From NCBI RefSeq assembly GCF_003123685.1, contig NZ_QCYJ01000172.1, positions 1 through 64,000 of the forward strand: a stretch of 64,000 nt of DNA. Direction: 5' to 3'. The position numbers were made by a program, and so were the translations under genes. The notes beneath the pieces are model-generated. The model did not search any database and was not told where the DNA came from. It saw only the letters and a list, made by a program, of their open reading frames with translations. The DNA is from Nocardia aurea. Its GTDB lineage: Bacteria > Actinomycetota > Actinomycetes > Mycobacteriales > Mycobacteriaceae. Below are positions 42,561-50,977 of the stretch, piece by piece. Positions within the stretch are counted from its first letter, which is position 1, and each line of letters starts with the position of its first letter.

Positions 42561-43670
42561 CTACTCGGCGATTGAAGGAACGTAGCGGCGTGCCAATACC
42601 TTGCGGTGTTCGGCGGGAGAGCCGAACAGGGAGCGGTTGAGGACCGCCCGCTTCAGATACTGGTGGATTCCGCTCTCCCATGTGTAGCCGATGCCGCCGT
42701 GCAACTGCATCGCCTTGCCCGCGATGTCGACCGCGGCGGCGCTGGTGAACGCCTTGGCCATCGACGCCGCGGTGCTCGCGTCGGGTGTGTCCGCGACGAG
42801 GGCGCGTACGGCCGCCGAGACCAGCTGCCTGCCGACGGTCACCTGGACCAGCATGTCCGCGCAGGCGTGTTTGACCGACTGGAACGAGCCGACGGGTCGG
42901 CCGAACTGTTCGCGGACCCCGACGTATTCGACGGTCGCGTCCAGCATGGCCTCGCTCAGCCCGAGGCTGTCGCAGGCGAGCGCGACCACGGCGCGGTCAC
43001 GCAGTCGCCCGAGGGCGCGCGCGCCGTCACCGTCGAAATGCCACACCTGCTCCGGCGCGATCGACAGTCCGTCGACGCGGACGCGCCCGAATCCGCGCGT
43101 CTCGTCGACGACCGGTTGTTCGGTCACCAGGTCACCCGGTTCGATCGCGGCGAGCACGATCTCGCCGTCGGATGTGCTCGCCGGGATGAGCAACCGGTCG
43201 GCCGAGGCCGCGTCCAGCACGAAATCGGCGCTGCCGTGCAGGGTCGGTCCGTTCGCCCCGTCGACGAGCCGGAATTCCGGCTCGTCGAGGTCGAGTGCGG
43301 GCGAACGTCCCGACGACAGTACGACGATCGGCACGGACGCGCCCGCGACGGTGTCGCGCAGTAGCGTGTCGCGTTCCGGGTTCGGGGTCACCAGGCCGAG
43401 TGCGCCGAGTCCGAGTGCGGCCACCGCCGGGTAGGCGCCCGACGCCGCCGCGCGTCCCAGTTCACCGAGCAGGACCGCCACTTCCGCGAACGTGGCTTCG
43501 GCTCCGTCGAATTCGGTGGGCGCTTCCAGGCCGAGCCAGCCCGAGCGGGCGATCAGCGACCAGTCGACGGCGGTCTCGCGACCGGCCTTGCCGAGCAGAT
43601 CACGGGCCACCGTGCGCAGTTCGTCATGGATCTCGGCGAATTCGTCACCTGCCGCGAATGCTTCGCTCAT
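42561..43670 (-). CDS. Acyl-CoA dehydrogenase, partner subunit
   Basis: The 369-residue ACAD has REQFGRPVGSFQSVKH, QLHGGIGYTWESG and a C-terminal YLKRAVLNRSLFGSPAEH without a catalytic EGT motif, as in the subunit at 20285. It pairs with the ACAD just upstream, overlapping its stop by one base (TGATG). GTG at 43673 is an equally possible start. It is the last gene of the five-gene operon 47791-42561. Confidence 0.87.
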   Translation of the reverse strand: MSEAFAAGDEFAEIHDELRTVARDLLGKAGRETAVDWSLIARSGWLGLEAPTEFDGAEATFAEVAVLLGELGRAAASGAYPAVAALGLGALGLVTPNPERDTLLRDTVAGASVPIVVLSSGRSPALDLDEPEFRLVDGANGPTLHGSADFVLDAASADRLLIPASTSDGEIVLAAIEPGDLVTEQPVVDETRGFGRVRVDGLSIAPEQVWHFDGDGARALGRLRDRAVVALACDSLGLSEAMLDATVEYVGVREQFGRPVGSFQSVKHACADMLVQVTVGRQLVSAAVRALVADTPDASTAASMAKAFTSAAAVDIAGKAMQLHGGIGYTWESGIHQYLKRAVLNRSLFGSPAEHRKVLARRYVPSIAE

Positions 43671-44866
43671 CACGTCCCCGTCGGTTCCCTGGGCAGTCCC
43701 AGCCCGCGCTCACCGATGATGGTGCGCTGGATCTCGCTGGTTCCGCCCGGAATGGTCCATTCCCACGAGCCGACGAAATCGAGAACCCACGCCCCGGATT
43801 CCCAACCGCCGGACATCGGTTTCCGCAGCACCGTATGCGCGCCGACGCCGCCGACCTCGGTGCCGAAATCGGTCATGCGCTGGAGCAGTTCGCTGTAGTA
43901 CAACTTCACGATGGAGGCGTCGGCCGGACCCGCGGTGCCGGTGTCGTGGCGCTCGACCAGATCGCTGCACAGCGCGCGCAGTCCGGTGATCTCGATATCG
44001 AGTGCGACCAGCCGGTCGGCCACCACCGGGTCGTCGACCGGACGTCGTCCGGTCGCGTCGGAGGTCGCGCACGCCTCGACCAGCCAGCGGAATCCGGCGT
44101 TGCCGAGACGTTCGGCCAGTTCGAGCATGGTCAGTCCGCGTTCGGCGCCGAGCGTCTGCTGCGCGACCTGCCAGCCCGCGTTCTCCGCGCCGATCAGGTT
44201 GGCGGCGGGAACGGGCACGTCGTCGAGGAAGATCTCACAGAAATGCGATTCCCCTACCGCGTTGCGGATCGGACGCACTTCGATGCCCGGTGTGCGCATA
44301 TCCATCAGGAAATACGAGATCCCGCGACGTTTGGGCGCGTCCGGGTCGGTGCGTGCCAGCAGCAGGCACCAGTCCGCGTATTGCGCGCCGCTGGCCCAGA
44401 CCTTCTGCCCGGTCACCCGGTAGGTGTCGCCGTCGCGGCGCGCGGTGGTGCGCAGTGCCGCCAGATCCGAGCCCGCCCCCGGTTCGGAGAAGCCCTGGAC
44501 CCAGAGTTCACCGTCGAGAATGGCGGGCAGATGTCGCCTGCGCTGTTCCTCGGTGCCGGCGGCGAGCAGCGTCGCGGCCGCGTGATGGACCGCGACGAAG
44601 GCCAGGACCAGGCGCGGCGCGTCGTGCGCGGCGAGTTCCTGGTACAGCACGACCTGTTTGGGAATCGACATTCCGCCGCCGTAGGCGGCTGGCCAGTGCG
44701 GCACCGCGTAACCCGCGGAGCGCAATTTCTGGAACCACTCCTGTTGGAAGCGAACGAATTCCGTCTCCGACGGACCCGTCTGGGCCGTGCGCCAGTCGGG
44801 CGGGACGTTGTCCCGGCACCACCGACGCACCTCGGCGCGGAACTCGTGCAGATCGCGCCCGGTCAC
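43670..44866 (-). CDS. Acyl-CoA dehydrogenase, partner subunit
   Basis: This 398-residue ACAD has WVQGFSEPGAGSDLAALRTTA near 115, YRVTGQKVWASGAQYADW and C-terminal WTIPGGTSEIQRTIIGERGLG, the catalytic-side motif of this subfamily. Together with the gene at 42561 it predicts an alpha2beta2 enzyme. The GTG at 44866 overlaps the crotonase stop by 4 nt; the frame upstream is not ACAD-like. Confidence 0.88.
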   Translation of the reverse strand: MTGRDLHEFRAEVRRWCRDNVPPDWRTAQTGPSETEFVRFQQEWFQKLRSAGYAVPHWPAAYGGGMSIPKQVVLYQELAAHDAPRLVLAFVAVHHAAATLLAAGTEEQRRRHLPAILDGELWVQGFSEPGAGSDLAALRTTARRDGDTYRVTGQKVWASGAQYADWCLLLARTDPDAPKRRGISYFLMDMRTPGIEVRPIRNAVGESHFCEIFLDDVPVPAANLIGAENAGWQVAQQTLGAERGLTMLELAERLGNAGFRWLVEACATSDATGRRPVDDPVVADRLVALDIEITGLRALCSDLVERHDTGTAGPADASIVKLYYSELLQRMTDFGTEVGGVGAHTVLRKPMSGGWESGAWVLDFVGSWEWTIPGGTSEIQRTIIGERGLGLPREPTGT

Positions 44867-45648
44867 CGCGCGCGTGCCCTGATCGCCAGCAGTCGCTCCC
44901 GGTGTTCGGGGGACTTCATGGTGGACACCTCGGCGGCGAAACCCGCCTGCATCGGCCCGCCGAGGGCCTGCGAGAGGTACATGTTCACCACCCGTTTGGT
45001 ACTGCGCAGCGCCTCTGCGGGCATCGCGGCGAGGCGTTCGGCGAGTTTGCGCGCCTCGGCGAGCAGTTCGTCCGGCGCGACGGTCCGGCTGGCCAACCCC
45101 ACCTCGACCGCGGTGGCGGCATCGATGCGATCGCCGGTGTAGAGGAATTCGCGCGTGCGCAGGATCGGGGTGAGCAGCGGCCAGAACGCAGCGCCGCCGT
45201 CGCCCGCGACCAGTCCGACCGCGACGTGCGGATCGGCCAGGTAGGCCCGTTCCGACATCAGCACGACATCGCACAGCACCGCCATGCTCGCGCCGAGTCC
45301 CATGGCCGCGCCGTTGACGGCGGCGATCACGGGCAACGGGAAGCGCAGCATCTCCTCGATGATCTGCGCGCCCTCGCGGATGCTCTCGTCACGTGCGGCG
45401 GGATCGTCGAGGAAGGTGGTGATCCAGTCCAGGTCGCCGCCCGCGCTGAACGCGCGGCCCGCGCCGGTCAGGATGACGACCCTGGCCTCCTGGTCGGCGG
45501 CCAGCTGCCGCCAGACCTCGGCGACCGCGCGGTGCAGATCGGCGTTGACGGCATTGAGTTCGTCGGGCCTGTTGAAGGTGACGATGCGGACGGGGCCCTC
45601 GGATTCCACGGTCAGCACCGCGGGCAGGTCGTATCCCATGCGACTCAC
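44863..45648 (-). CDS. Crotonase-family protein without the usual catalytic glutamates
   Basis: The 261-residue crotonase-fold protein has AFSAGGDLDWI at the oxyanion hole. The segments that carry the two glutamates in enoyl-CoA hydratase read LGASMAVLCD and LADPHVAVGLVAGDGG, with Asp instead of Glu. It may thus isomerise, hydrolyse or cleave a C-C bond rather than hydrate. The GTG at 45648 overlaps the upstream stop (GTGA), the usual junction here; an ATG three codons on is possible. Confidence 0.82.
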   Translation of the reverse strand: MSRMGYDLPAVLTVESEGPVRIVTFNRPDELNAVNADLHRAVAEVWRQLAADQEARVVILTGAGRAFSAGGDLDWITTFLDDPAARDESIREGAQIIEEMLRFPLPVIAAVNGAAMGLGASMAVLCDVVLMSERAYLADPHVAVGLVAGDGGAAFWPLLTPILRTREFLYTGDRIDAATAVEVGLASRTVAPDELLAEARKLAERLAAMPAEALRSTKRVVNMYLSQALGGPMQAGFAAEVSTMKSPEHRERLLAIRARAR

Positions 45649-46625
45649 ACTCCCCCGATCTCGGTGAAAAGTCCCGCGGGCCCGCAGCGGCCCATGTGGG
45701 CGGCCAGTGCCTCGTCGGTGCCGATGGAGGCGAAGGGCAGCCGTCGCAGCGGCAGGCTGTAGCGCGAGAGCCACGACAGCGGCGTCTCGTCGCAGAAGCC
45801 GGTGGCGCCGTGCAGTTGGTGCGCGGCGCGGAAGATGGTGTCGGCCGCGTCGAGTATCGCCGACCGCAGCGAGAGCGCGTCGATGAGCGCGTCCTCGCGA
45901 CCGGCCTGGATGCTCCACAGCGCGTACCTGGCGAGCATGTCGACCCCGCGGCGGTCCACTTCGGCATCGGTCAGCTGGAATTGCACGGACTGGAATTCGG
46001 CCAGCGGTTTGCCGAACTGTTCGCGCACCAGCACGTGTTCGCGGGCCGATTCGACCGCGCGATCGAGCATGCCGAGCAGCGTCCAGCAGGGCAGGACCAG
46101 TGCCAGCGCCACATCGGCGGCGCCTTCGGTGTCGACCGGGCGCACCCGCACACCGGTCGTGAACGCGGAGTAGCGCGCCGATTCGGTCGACGGCAGCACG
46201 GTGATCTCGCCGCGCGCGCCCTCGAGGGTCACCGCGGCCCAGCGCAGATCCACCCCGGCCAACGCCGCGGTGGGTTCGTCTCCGGCGACCACGACGAGGC
46301 CGTCGACATCCATGTCGACCGGGCGGGCCAGCCGCTCGGCGACGGGGTACGGCGTCGCCCAGTAGCCCGCGCTGCGGCACAGCGCCGCCGCCGCTTCCAA
46401 TTCCTCCGGATCGCGGCGCGGCTCCAGATCCCACGCGCCGAGCGCGTCGAGCACCGGGGCGACGAGTTCGTGCCTGCGCGCGGGTTCCGACTCGGCGGCC
46501 TGCACCAGTTCGTCGCCACCCGCGGCGCGCAGCGCGCGCAACGCCTGCTTACCGAATTCCTGTGCCTCGTCGGACAATTCGATGGTCATGGCATGACCGT
46601 CGGAGGGGAAGGGCGCGGTGGTCAT
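45645..46625 (-). CDS. Acyl-CoA dehydrogenase, short partner subunit
   Basis: This 326-residue ACAD-like protein is shorter than usual, mainly in the N-terminal helical domain. It has REQFGKPLAEFQSVQFQ and QLHGATGFCDETPLSW but no EGT-type catalytic motif. It overlaps the ACAD at 46622 by 4 nt, making the second dehydrogenase pair of the operon. It is probably non-catalytic alone. Confidence 0.83.
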   Translation of the reverse strand: MTTAPFPSDGHAMTIELSDEAQEFGKQALRALRAAGGDELVQAAESEPARRHELVAPVLDALGAWDLEPRRDPEELEAAAALCRSAGYWATPYPVAERLARPVDMDVDGLVVVAGDEPTAALAGVDLRWAAVTLEGARGEITVLPSTESARYSAFTTGVRVRPVDTEGAADVALALVLPCWTLLGMLDRAVESAREHVLVREQFGKPLAEFQSVQFQLTDAEVDRRGVDMLARYALWSIQAGREDALIDALSLRSAILDAADTIFRAAHQLHGATGFCDETPLSWLSRYSLPLRRLPFASIGTDEALAAHMGRCGPAGLFTEIGGV

Positions 46626-47791
46626 GCGGCCTCCCCGGCCCGGCGGGGCGCGCTCAGCAGTGAGCGGGCGAGCAGGATCTTCTGCATCTCGATACTTCCC
46701 GACGCGACGGTCGCCGCGTTCGCGTAGCGCCAGTGATCGTCCACCGCGCGGCGGAACAGCCGCTGTGATTCACCCTCGCTCGGGACGAACGCGGCGAGTT
46801 CGGTGAGCACACTCGCGCTCTCCTGATCGAGTTTGGTCACCGCGATCCGGTAGGCGGCGGCGTCGCCGGGCGCGACCCGGCCGGTGGCCTGCATGGAGAC
46901 CACCTGGTAGGCGAGCAACCTGGCGCGCCTGGCCCGGACCAGCGTCTTGGCCCAGCGCACGCGCAATTCCGCGGGCAGCGTGTCCCAGCGTTCGCCGAGC
47001 ACATCGGGGGCCGCGGAGAGCAGGCGGTCACAGCGGGCGTATCGGGCGATGCCGACGCGTTCGAAGGCGAGCACCTCCTGCACCACCGACCAGCCTTCGT
47101 CCACCGTGCCGAGGACATCGGCCTCGGTGGCGCGGACGCCGTCGAAGAAGACCTCGTTGAGGTGGTGCGGTCCGAGCATGGACTTGATCGGCCGTACCTC
47201 GATGCCGGGATCCGACATCGGGATGAGGAAGACGGTCAGGCCCTGCTGTTTGCGCGCGCCGGTCGAGGTGCGGGCCAGCAGGAAGCACCACTGCGCCATG
47301 GAGGCGTAGGAGGTCCAGATCTTCTGCCCGGAGATCCGCCAACCGTCGCCGTCGCGGCGGGCCGCGGTGCGCAACGAGGCGAGGTCCGAGCCGGAGTCCG
47401 GCTCGCTGAAGCCCTGGCACCAGATCACCTCGCCGCGCGCGATCGGCGGCAGATGTTTGCGTTGCTGGTCGGCGGTACCGTGCCGCATGAGTGTCGGGCC
47501 GACCCAGTTGACACCCATGTACTGTGCGCCGCGCGGTTCGTGGTGTGCCCACATCTCCTCGCGGACGACGGTCTGTTCCCACACCGAGGCGCCACCACCG
47601 CCGAAATCCTCCGGCCAGGCCGCGCAGAGCAGTCCGTGTTCGGCCAGTACCCGGCAGAATCGCTGGGCCACTGCCAGATCCGAGGGATTGTCGGTGAACG
47701 CGCCGAGAAAATCGGCGGGGACCTCCTCGGCAATCAGCCGCCGCAGTTCTCCCCGGAGTTCTGCGGCGGACCCACCCATCGTGAAGTCCAT
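46622..47791 (-). CDS. Acyl-CoA dehydrogenase, first gene of operon
   Basis: The 389-residue ACAD has IWCQGFSEPDSGSDLASLRTA near 125, WRISGQKIWTSYASMAQW and C-terminal ATVASGSIEMQKILLARSLL. It should carry the FAD and substrate site of the pair with 45645. Its ATG is 11 nt from the GntR-type operator at 47802-47836, so the leader is very short and the operon is probably directly repressed by the divergent regulator. Confidence 0.88.
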   Translation of the reverse strand: MDFTMGGSAAELRGELRRLIAEEVPADFLGAFTDNPSDLAVAQRFCRVLAEHGLLCAAWPEDFGGGGASVWEQTVVREEMWAHHEPRGAQYMGVNWVGPTLMRHGTADQQRKHLPPIARGEVIWCQGFSEPDSGSDLASLRTAARRDGDGWRISGQKIWTSYASMAQWCFLLARTSTGARKQQGLTVFLIPMSDPGIEVRPIKSMLGPHHLNEVFFDGVRATEADVLGTVDEGWSVVQEVLAFERVGIARYARCDRLLSAAPDVLGERWDTLPAELRVRWAKTLVRARRARLLAYQVVSMQATGRVAPGDAAAYRIAVTKLDQESASVLTELAAFVPSEGESQRLFRRAVDDHWRYANAATVASGSIEMQKILLARSLLSAPRRAGEAA

Positions 47792-47801
47792 GTGGCGCAG
47801 A

Positions 47802-47836
47802 CTACTTCAATCCTCATAAGGATAGCAATATTTGAA
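47802..47836. promoter_or_regulatory. GntR-type operator, copy upstream of ACAD operon
   Basis: Its reverse complement matches 49085-49119 in 33 of 35 bases. The core AATCCT-CATA-AGGATA is an inverted repeat. It sits 11 nt before the ACAD operon start and 88 bp before the GntR gene, suiting control of both. Confidence 0.75.
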
Positions 47837-47923
47837 TGGTCAGCCGGTTGATGACTAGACTGCCGCCATGACGGATACGGCCACCTGCGTTCGAACGAGT
47901 CGGACGAACTCGCGACGGTCCGC

Positions 47924-48730
47924 ATGACCACGGCCAAACGCGGCCGGGTGCCGCAGCGCCGCATCGCCGAAACCGTCGCCGCCGAGCTACGCACGCGCAT
48001 CCTCGCGGGTGACGAGAACTACCGACTTCCCACCCAGGACCAGTTGGTACAGGATTTCGGTGTCAGCTATCCCTCGATCCGCGAAGCATTGCGCATCCTG
48101 GAGACAGAAGGCCTGGTAACGGTCAGGCGCGGCAATGTCGGTGGCGCCGAAGTACACCGTCCCGACGCGACTTCCGCAGCGTATCACCTCGGTCTGGCCC
48201 TGCAGGGCGCTCGCGTCACGCTCGGCGACCTCGCCGCGGGACTGCGCATGCTGGAGCCGCTGTGCGCGGCCGAATGCGCCGAGCGCCCCGATCGCGCCGA
48301 CACCGTCGTGCCCGTGCTCGCCGAGAACGTCGAGAAATCCGCCGAACTCGTGGCCGACGGCATGGCCTTCACCCACACCGCGCGCGAATTCCACGACCTC
48401 ATCGTCCAGAACACCCCCAATCTTACCGTCCGATACGTGGTCAGCACCCTGGTCACGCTGTGGTCGGCGCAGGAGGAGGCCTGGGCGGAGGCGCTCACCA
48501 GGCGCGGCGAATACCCCTCCGAGGACGAGGCCGCCGCGGTCGTGCGCACCCACCAGCGCATCGTCACCGAGATCGCGGCGGGCCGGGCGGCCGAGGCCGA
48601 GCGCCTGTATCGCACCCACCTGGCCGCGACCCAGGCGCTCGTGCTCGAACGCTTCGACGACGGCGTGGTCAACGCCGCGTCGGCGGGCGCGCGTCTGGCC
48701 GTGCACTCCGGGCTGCGTTCCCGGATCTGA
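47924..48730 (+). CDS. GntR-family (FadR-type) transcriptional regulator
   Basis: This 268-residue protein has an N-terminal winged helix with QDQLVQDFGVSYPSIREALR and LETEGLVTVRRGNVGG (residues ~38-75), and an all-helical FCD-type effector domain to about 250. Such regulators bind inverted repeats and respond to acyl-CoA or organic acids. Two near-identical operator copies flank the gene, one for the leftward ACAD operon and one for the rightward oxygenase operon. This strongly suggests that it controls both. An in-frame upstream ATG is absent; the ribosome site is weak. Confidence 0.88.
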   Translation: MTTAKRGRVPQRRIAETVAAELRTRILAGDENYRLPTQDQLVQDFGVSYPSIREALRILETEGLVTVRRGNVGGAEVHRPDATSAAYHLGLALQGARVTLGDLAAGLRMLEPLCAAECAERPDRADTVVPVLAENVEKSAELVADGMAFTHTAREFHDLIVQNTPNLTVRYVVSTLVTLWSAQEEAWAEALTRRGEYPSEDEAAAVVRTHQRIVTEIAAGRAAEAERLYRTHLAATQALVLERFDDGVVNAASAGARLAVHSGLRSRI

Positions 48731-49084
48731 CGCACCGCGTCACGAATTCCACCGCACCCCCGCTGAAGTCGCGTTTTCCTTGCTGGGCGTCCGCGAACGG
48801 CCTAGGATAATCGTGTTCTCATCCCAGTGAAATCAGCGTTTCCAATCGTGTTTCGGGCGTATGCTCGGGTAGACCTGGGCACCGGACGGCACATTCCGAC
48901 CGGACCGACGCGACCGGTCGACGCCGAGAGGTCGTTGTCTGCGGCTATCCGGTTGCAGCACAACATATTTCAATACAGCAGCGAGACGGGCGACGCCCCG
49001 CCTCCGCTCGGCGGCACGACCGCTTCACGCCGCTTCGAGGCGTCATCGACAGCCCGCGGCAAATTACCCACCGGTAAGCAATTG
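48731..49084. other. Intergenic region after gntR, no gene seen
   Basis: No convincing coding frame, RNA or long repeat was found. The stretch is less GC-rich than its surroundings (for example around 48775-48860 and 48955-48985), consistent with promoter DNA. A short CCTAGGATAATC resembles a half operator at about 48801. Confidence 0.4.
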
Positions 49085-49119
49085 TTCAAGTATTGCTATC
49101 CTTGTGAGGATTGAAGTAG
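49085..49119. promoter_or_regulatory. GntR-type operator, copy upstream of oxygenase operon
   Basis: TATTGCTATCCTTGTGAGG with flanks is a 33/35 inverted copy of 47802-47836, oriented towards the SMP-30/Rieske/BVMO operon. About 120 bp of leader separate it from the TTG at 49242. A GTG at 49121 directly follows but opens an unlikely frame. Confidence 0.75.
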
Positions 49120-49241
49120 CGTGACCCACGACACGCGGTCCTGCACTTGCCCCCATCGGAATCCCGCCCCACGGCGCCGCCGGGTCCGGGCAGTGCCGCA
49201 ACGCGAATATCGGACTTCTCACCGCATCGGAGGGCCCCACC

Positions 49242-50837
49242 TTGACTCGAGGGGCGCGTTACAGCAGCACCACGTCCATCACCACCGCGGAGGGTGTGAG
49301 CATCGAACGGCTCACACCGCCCAGCCGCCTCTTCGGCGCGAACGGCCTGCGCACCGGACCTGATAACCGCATCTACGTCGCCCAGGTGGTGGGCAGCACG
49401 ATCAGCGCCCTCGACATCACCACCGGCGATCTCGAGACCATCAGCGCCAAGGGCGGCGACATCATCGCCCCCGACGACATGGCCTTCGACCCCGCGGGCA
49501 ACCTCATCGCCACCGAGTACATGGACGCGCGGGTGAGCGTGCGCAGCCCCGACGGCACCAGCCGAGTGCTGCGCGACGATCTGCCCGGCGCCAACGGCAT
49601 CACCGTGTACAACGGCAGGCTCTTCGTCAACGAGTGCCGCATCGGCGGCAGGCTCATGGAGGTGCCGCTCGACGGCAGCGCGCCGATCGTGCTCCAGGAC
49701 AACCTGCCGATGCCCAACGCCATGGAGGTCGGCCCGGACGGGCTGCTCTACTACCCCGTGATGGGCACCAACGACATCTGGCGCATCGACCCGAACGGCG
49801 GGACGCCGGAGCGGGTCGTCGGCGATCTGGCCGGGCCGGACTCGGTGAAGTTCGACGCCGCCGGGTTCATCGTCTCCACCCAGGCGGGCACCGGGCAGGT
49901 GCTGCGCATCGATCCACGCACCGGCGACCGCGAGGTGCTGGCCCAGCTCGACCCCGGCCTGGACAACTGCACCTTCGTCGACGGCAGGCTCTTCGTCTCC
50001 AACTTCAACGGCTCCATCACCGAGGTACTCGGCGGCGGCGAGAGCAAGTCGCTGCTGCCGGGCGGTCTGCTGTGGCCGCTCGACCTCACGGTCGGACCGG
50101 ACGGCACGCTCTACGTCGCCGACGGCACCTACTTCCACGAGTTCCGTGACGGCAAACTCCAGGTGGTCGCGTCGCTGTTCAGCCTGAACAGCCCGGGCTA
50201 CGTGCGCGGCGTGGTGGCGACCGGCGTCAACGAGTTCGTCGGCGCCACCTCCACCGGGCAGATCGTCACCTACAAGCACGGCGAGGAGCCGGAGACCGGG
50301 CTGATCGCCGACGGCTTCGCCGAGCTGTACGGCATCGCGGTGGCCTCGGACGGTTCCATCGTCGCGGTCGACGCGGGCACCGGACAGATCGCGTCGGTGC
50401 GCGGCGGACAGACCGAGGTGCTGGCATCCGGCCTGCAACGCCCGATCGGCGTCGCACTCGGCCCGGACAACGCGATCCTGGTCTCCGAATCCGGCGCCGG
50501 ACGCGTCGTTTCGGTCGGCGCGGGCGGTGTCGACACCGTCGTCGACGGCCTCGAGACCCCGCACGGCATCCTGGTGCGCGGCAAGCAGCTGCTCATCGTC
50601 GATGTCGGCCTCAAGGCTCTGATCAGCTTCAACCTCGAGACCAAGGTGCGCACCACCCTGGCCACCAACCTGCCGGTGGGCACCCCCGACGGTGTCGTCG
50701 CCAAGCCGCTCCAGGGCACCCCGCCGTTCTCGGGCCCGATGGGCCCGTTCGCCGGTATCGCCGCCGCACCGGACGGCACCGTCTACATCTCAGCCGACGC
50801 CGAGGGCAGCGTGCTCGTCCTGCGCGAGGAGGCGTGA
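49242..50837 (+). CDS. SMP-30/gluconolactonase-like beta-propeller protein, double length
   Basis: The 531-residue protein is composed of repeated propeller blades: NGLRTGPDNRIYVAQ, DDMAFDPAGNLIATEY, NAMEVGPDGLLYYP, LDLTVGPDGTLYVAD and PIGVALGPDNAILVSE. Standard SMP-30 lactonases are near 300 residues, so this is either two propellers or a large one. Family enzymes hydrolyse lactones with a bound divalent metal. Downstream is a Baeyer-Villiger monooxygenase that would make lactones, so a lactonase role is attractive. The TTG start is supported by CGGAGGG 7 nt upstream. No signal peptide is evident. Confidence 0.75.
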   Translation: MTRGARYSSTTSITTAEGVSIERLTPPSRLFGANGLRTGPDNRIYVAQVVGSTISALDITTGDLETISAKGGDIIAPDDMAFDPAGNLIATEYMDARVSVRSPDGTSRVLRDDLPGANGITVYNGRLFVNECRIGGRLMEVPLDGSAPIVLQDNLPMPNAMEVGPDGLLYYPVMGTNDIWRIDPNGGTPERVVGDLAGPDSVKFDAAGFIVSTQAGTGQVLRIDPRTGDREVLAQLDPGLDNCTFVDGRLFVSNFNGSITEVLGGGESKSLLPGGLLWPLDLTVGPDGTLYVADGTYFHEFRDGKLQVVASLFSLNSPGYVRGVVATGVNEFVGATSTGQIVTYKHGEEPETGLIADGFAELYGIAVASDGSIVAVDAGTGQIASVRGGQTEVLASGLQRPIGVALGPDNAILVSESGAGRVVSVGAGGVDTVVDGLETPHGILVRGKQLLIVDVGLKALISFNLETKVRTTLATNLPVGTPDGVVAKPLQGTPPFSGPMGPFAGIAAAPDGTVYISADAEGSVLVLREEA

Positions 50838-50977
50838 GCCACCGATGACCGACGGCGGGGAACGGAAACGCGACAAGCCTGTTCCCCGCTGCCGGGCCAT
50901 CGCGAGAGAACACCGGCCGGACCAGCCACCGCGCCGCGACCACCTACTGACACCACGGTTTCCACCAGGAGGATGTC

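Noticed and set aside
42234..42640. Several overlapping 90-130-codon frames in the hairpin-rich gap
   Set aside because: They overlap each other in all frames, follow the repeat structure and give Arg/Ser/Pro-rich products without ribosome sites.
49121..49363. 80-codon GTG frame directly after the GntR-type operator
   Set aside because: It overlaps the well-supported SMP-30-like gene in another frame, has no ribosome site, and the product is His/Arg-rich without motif. A leaderless leader peptide cannot be fully excluded.
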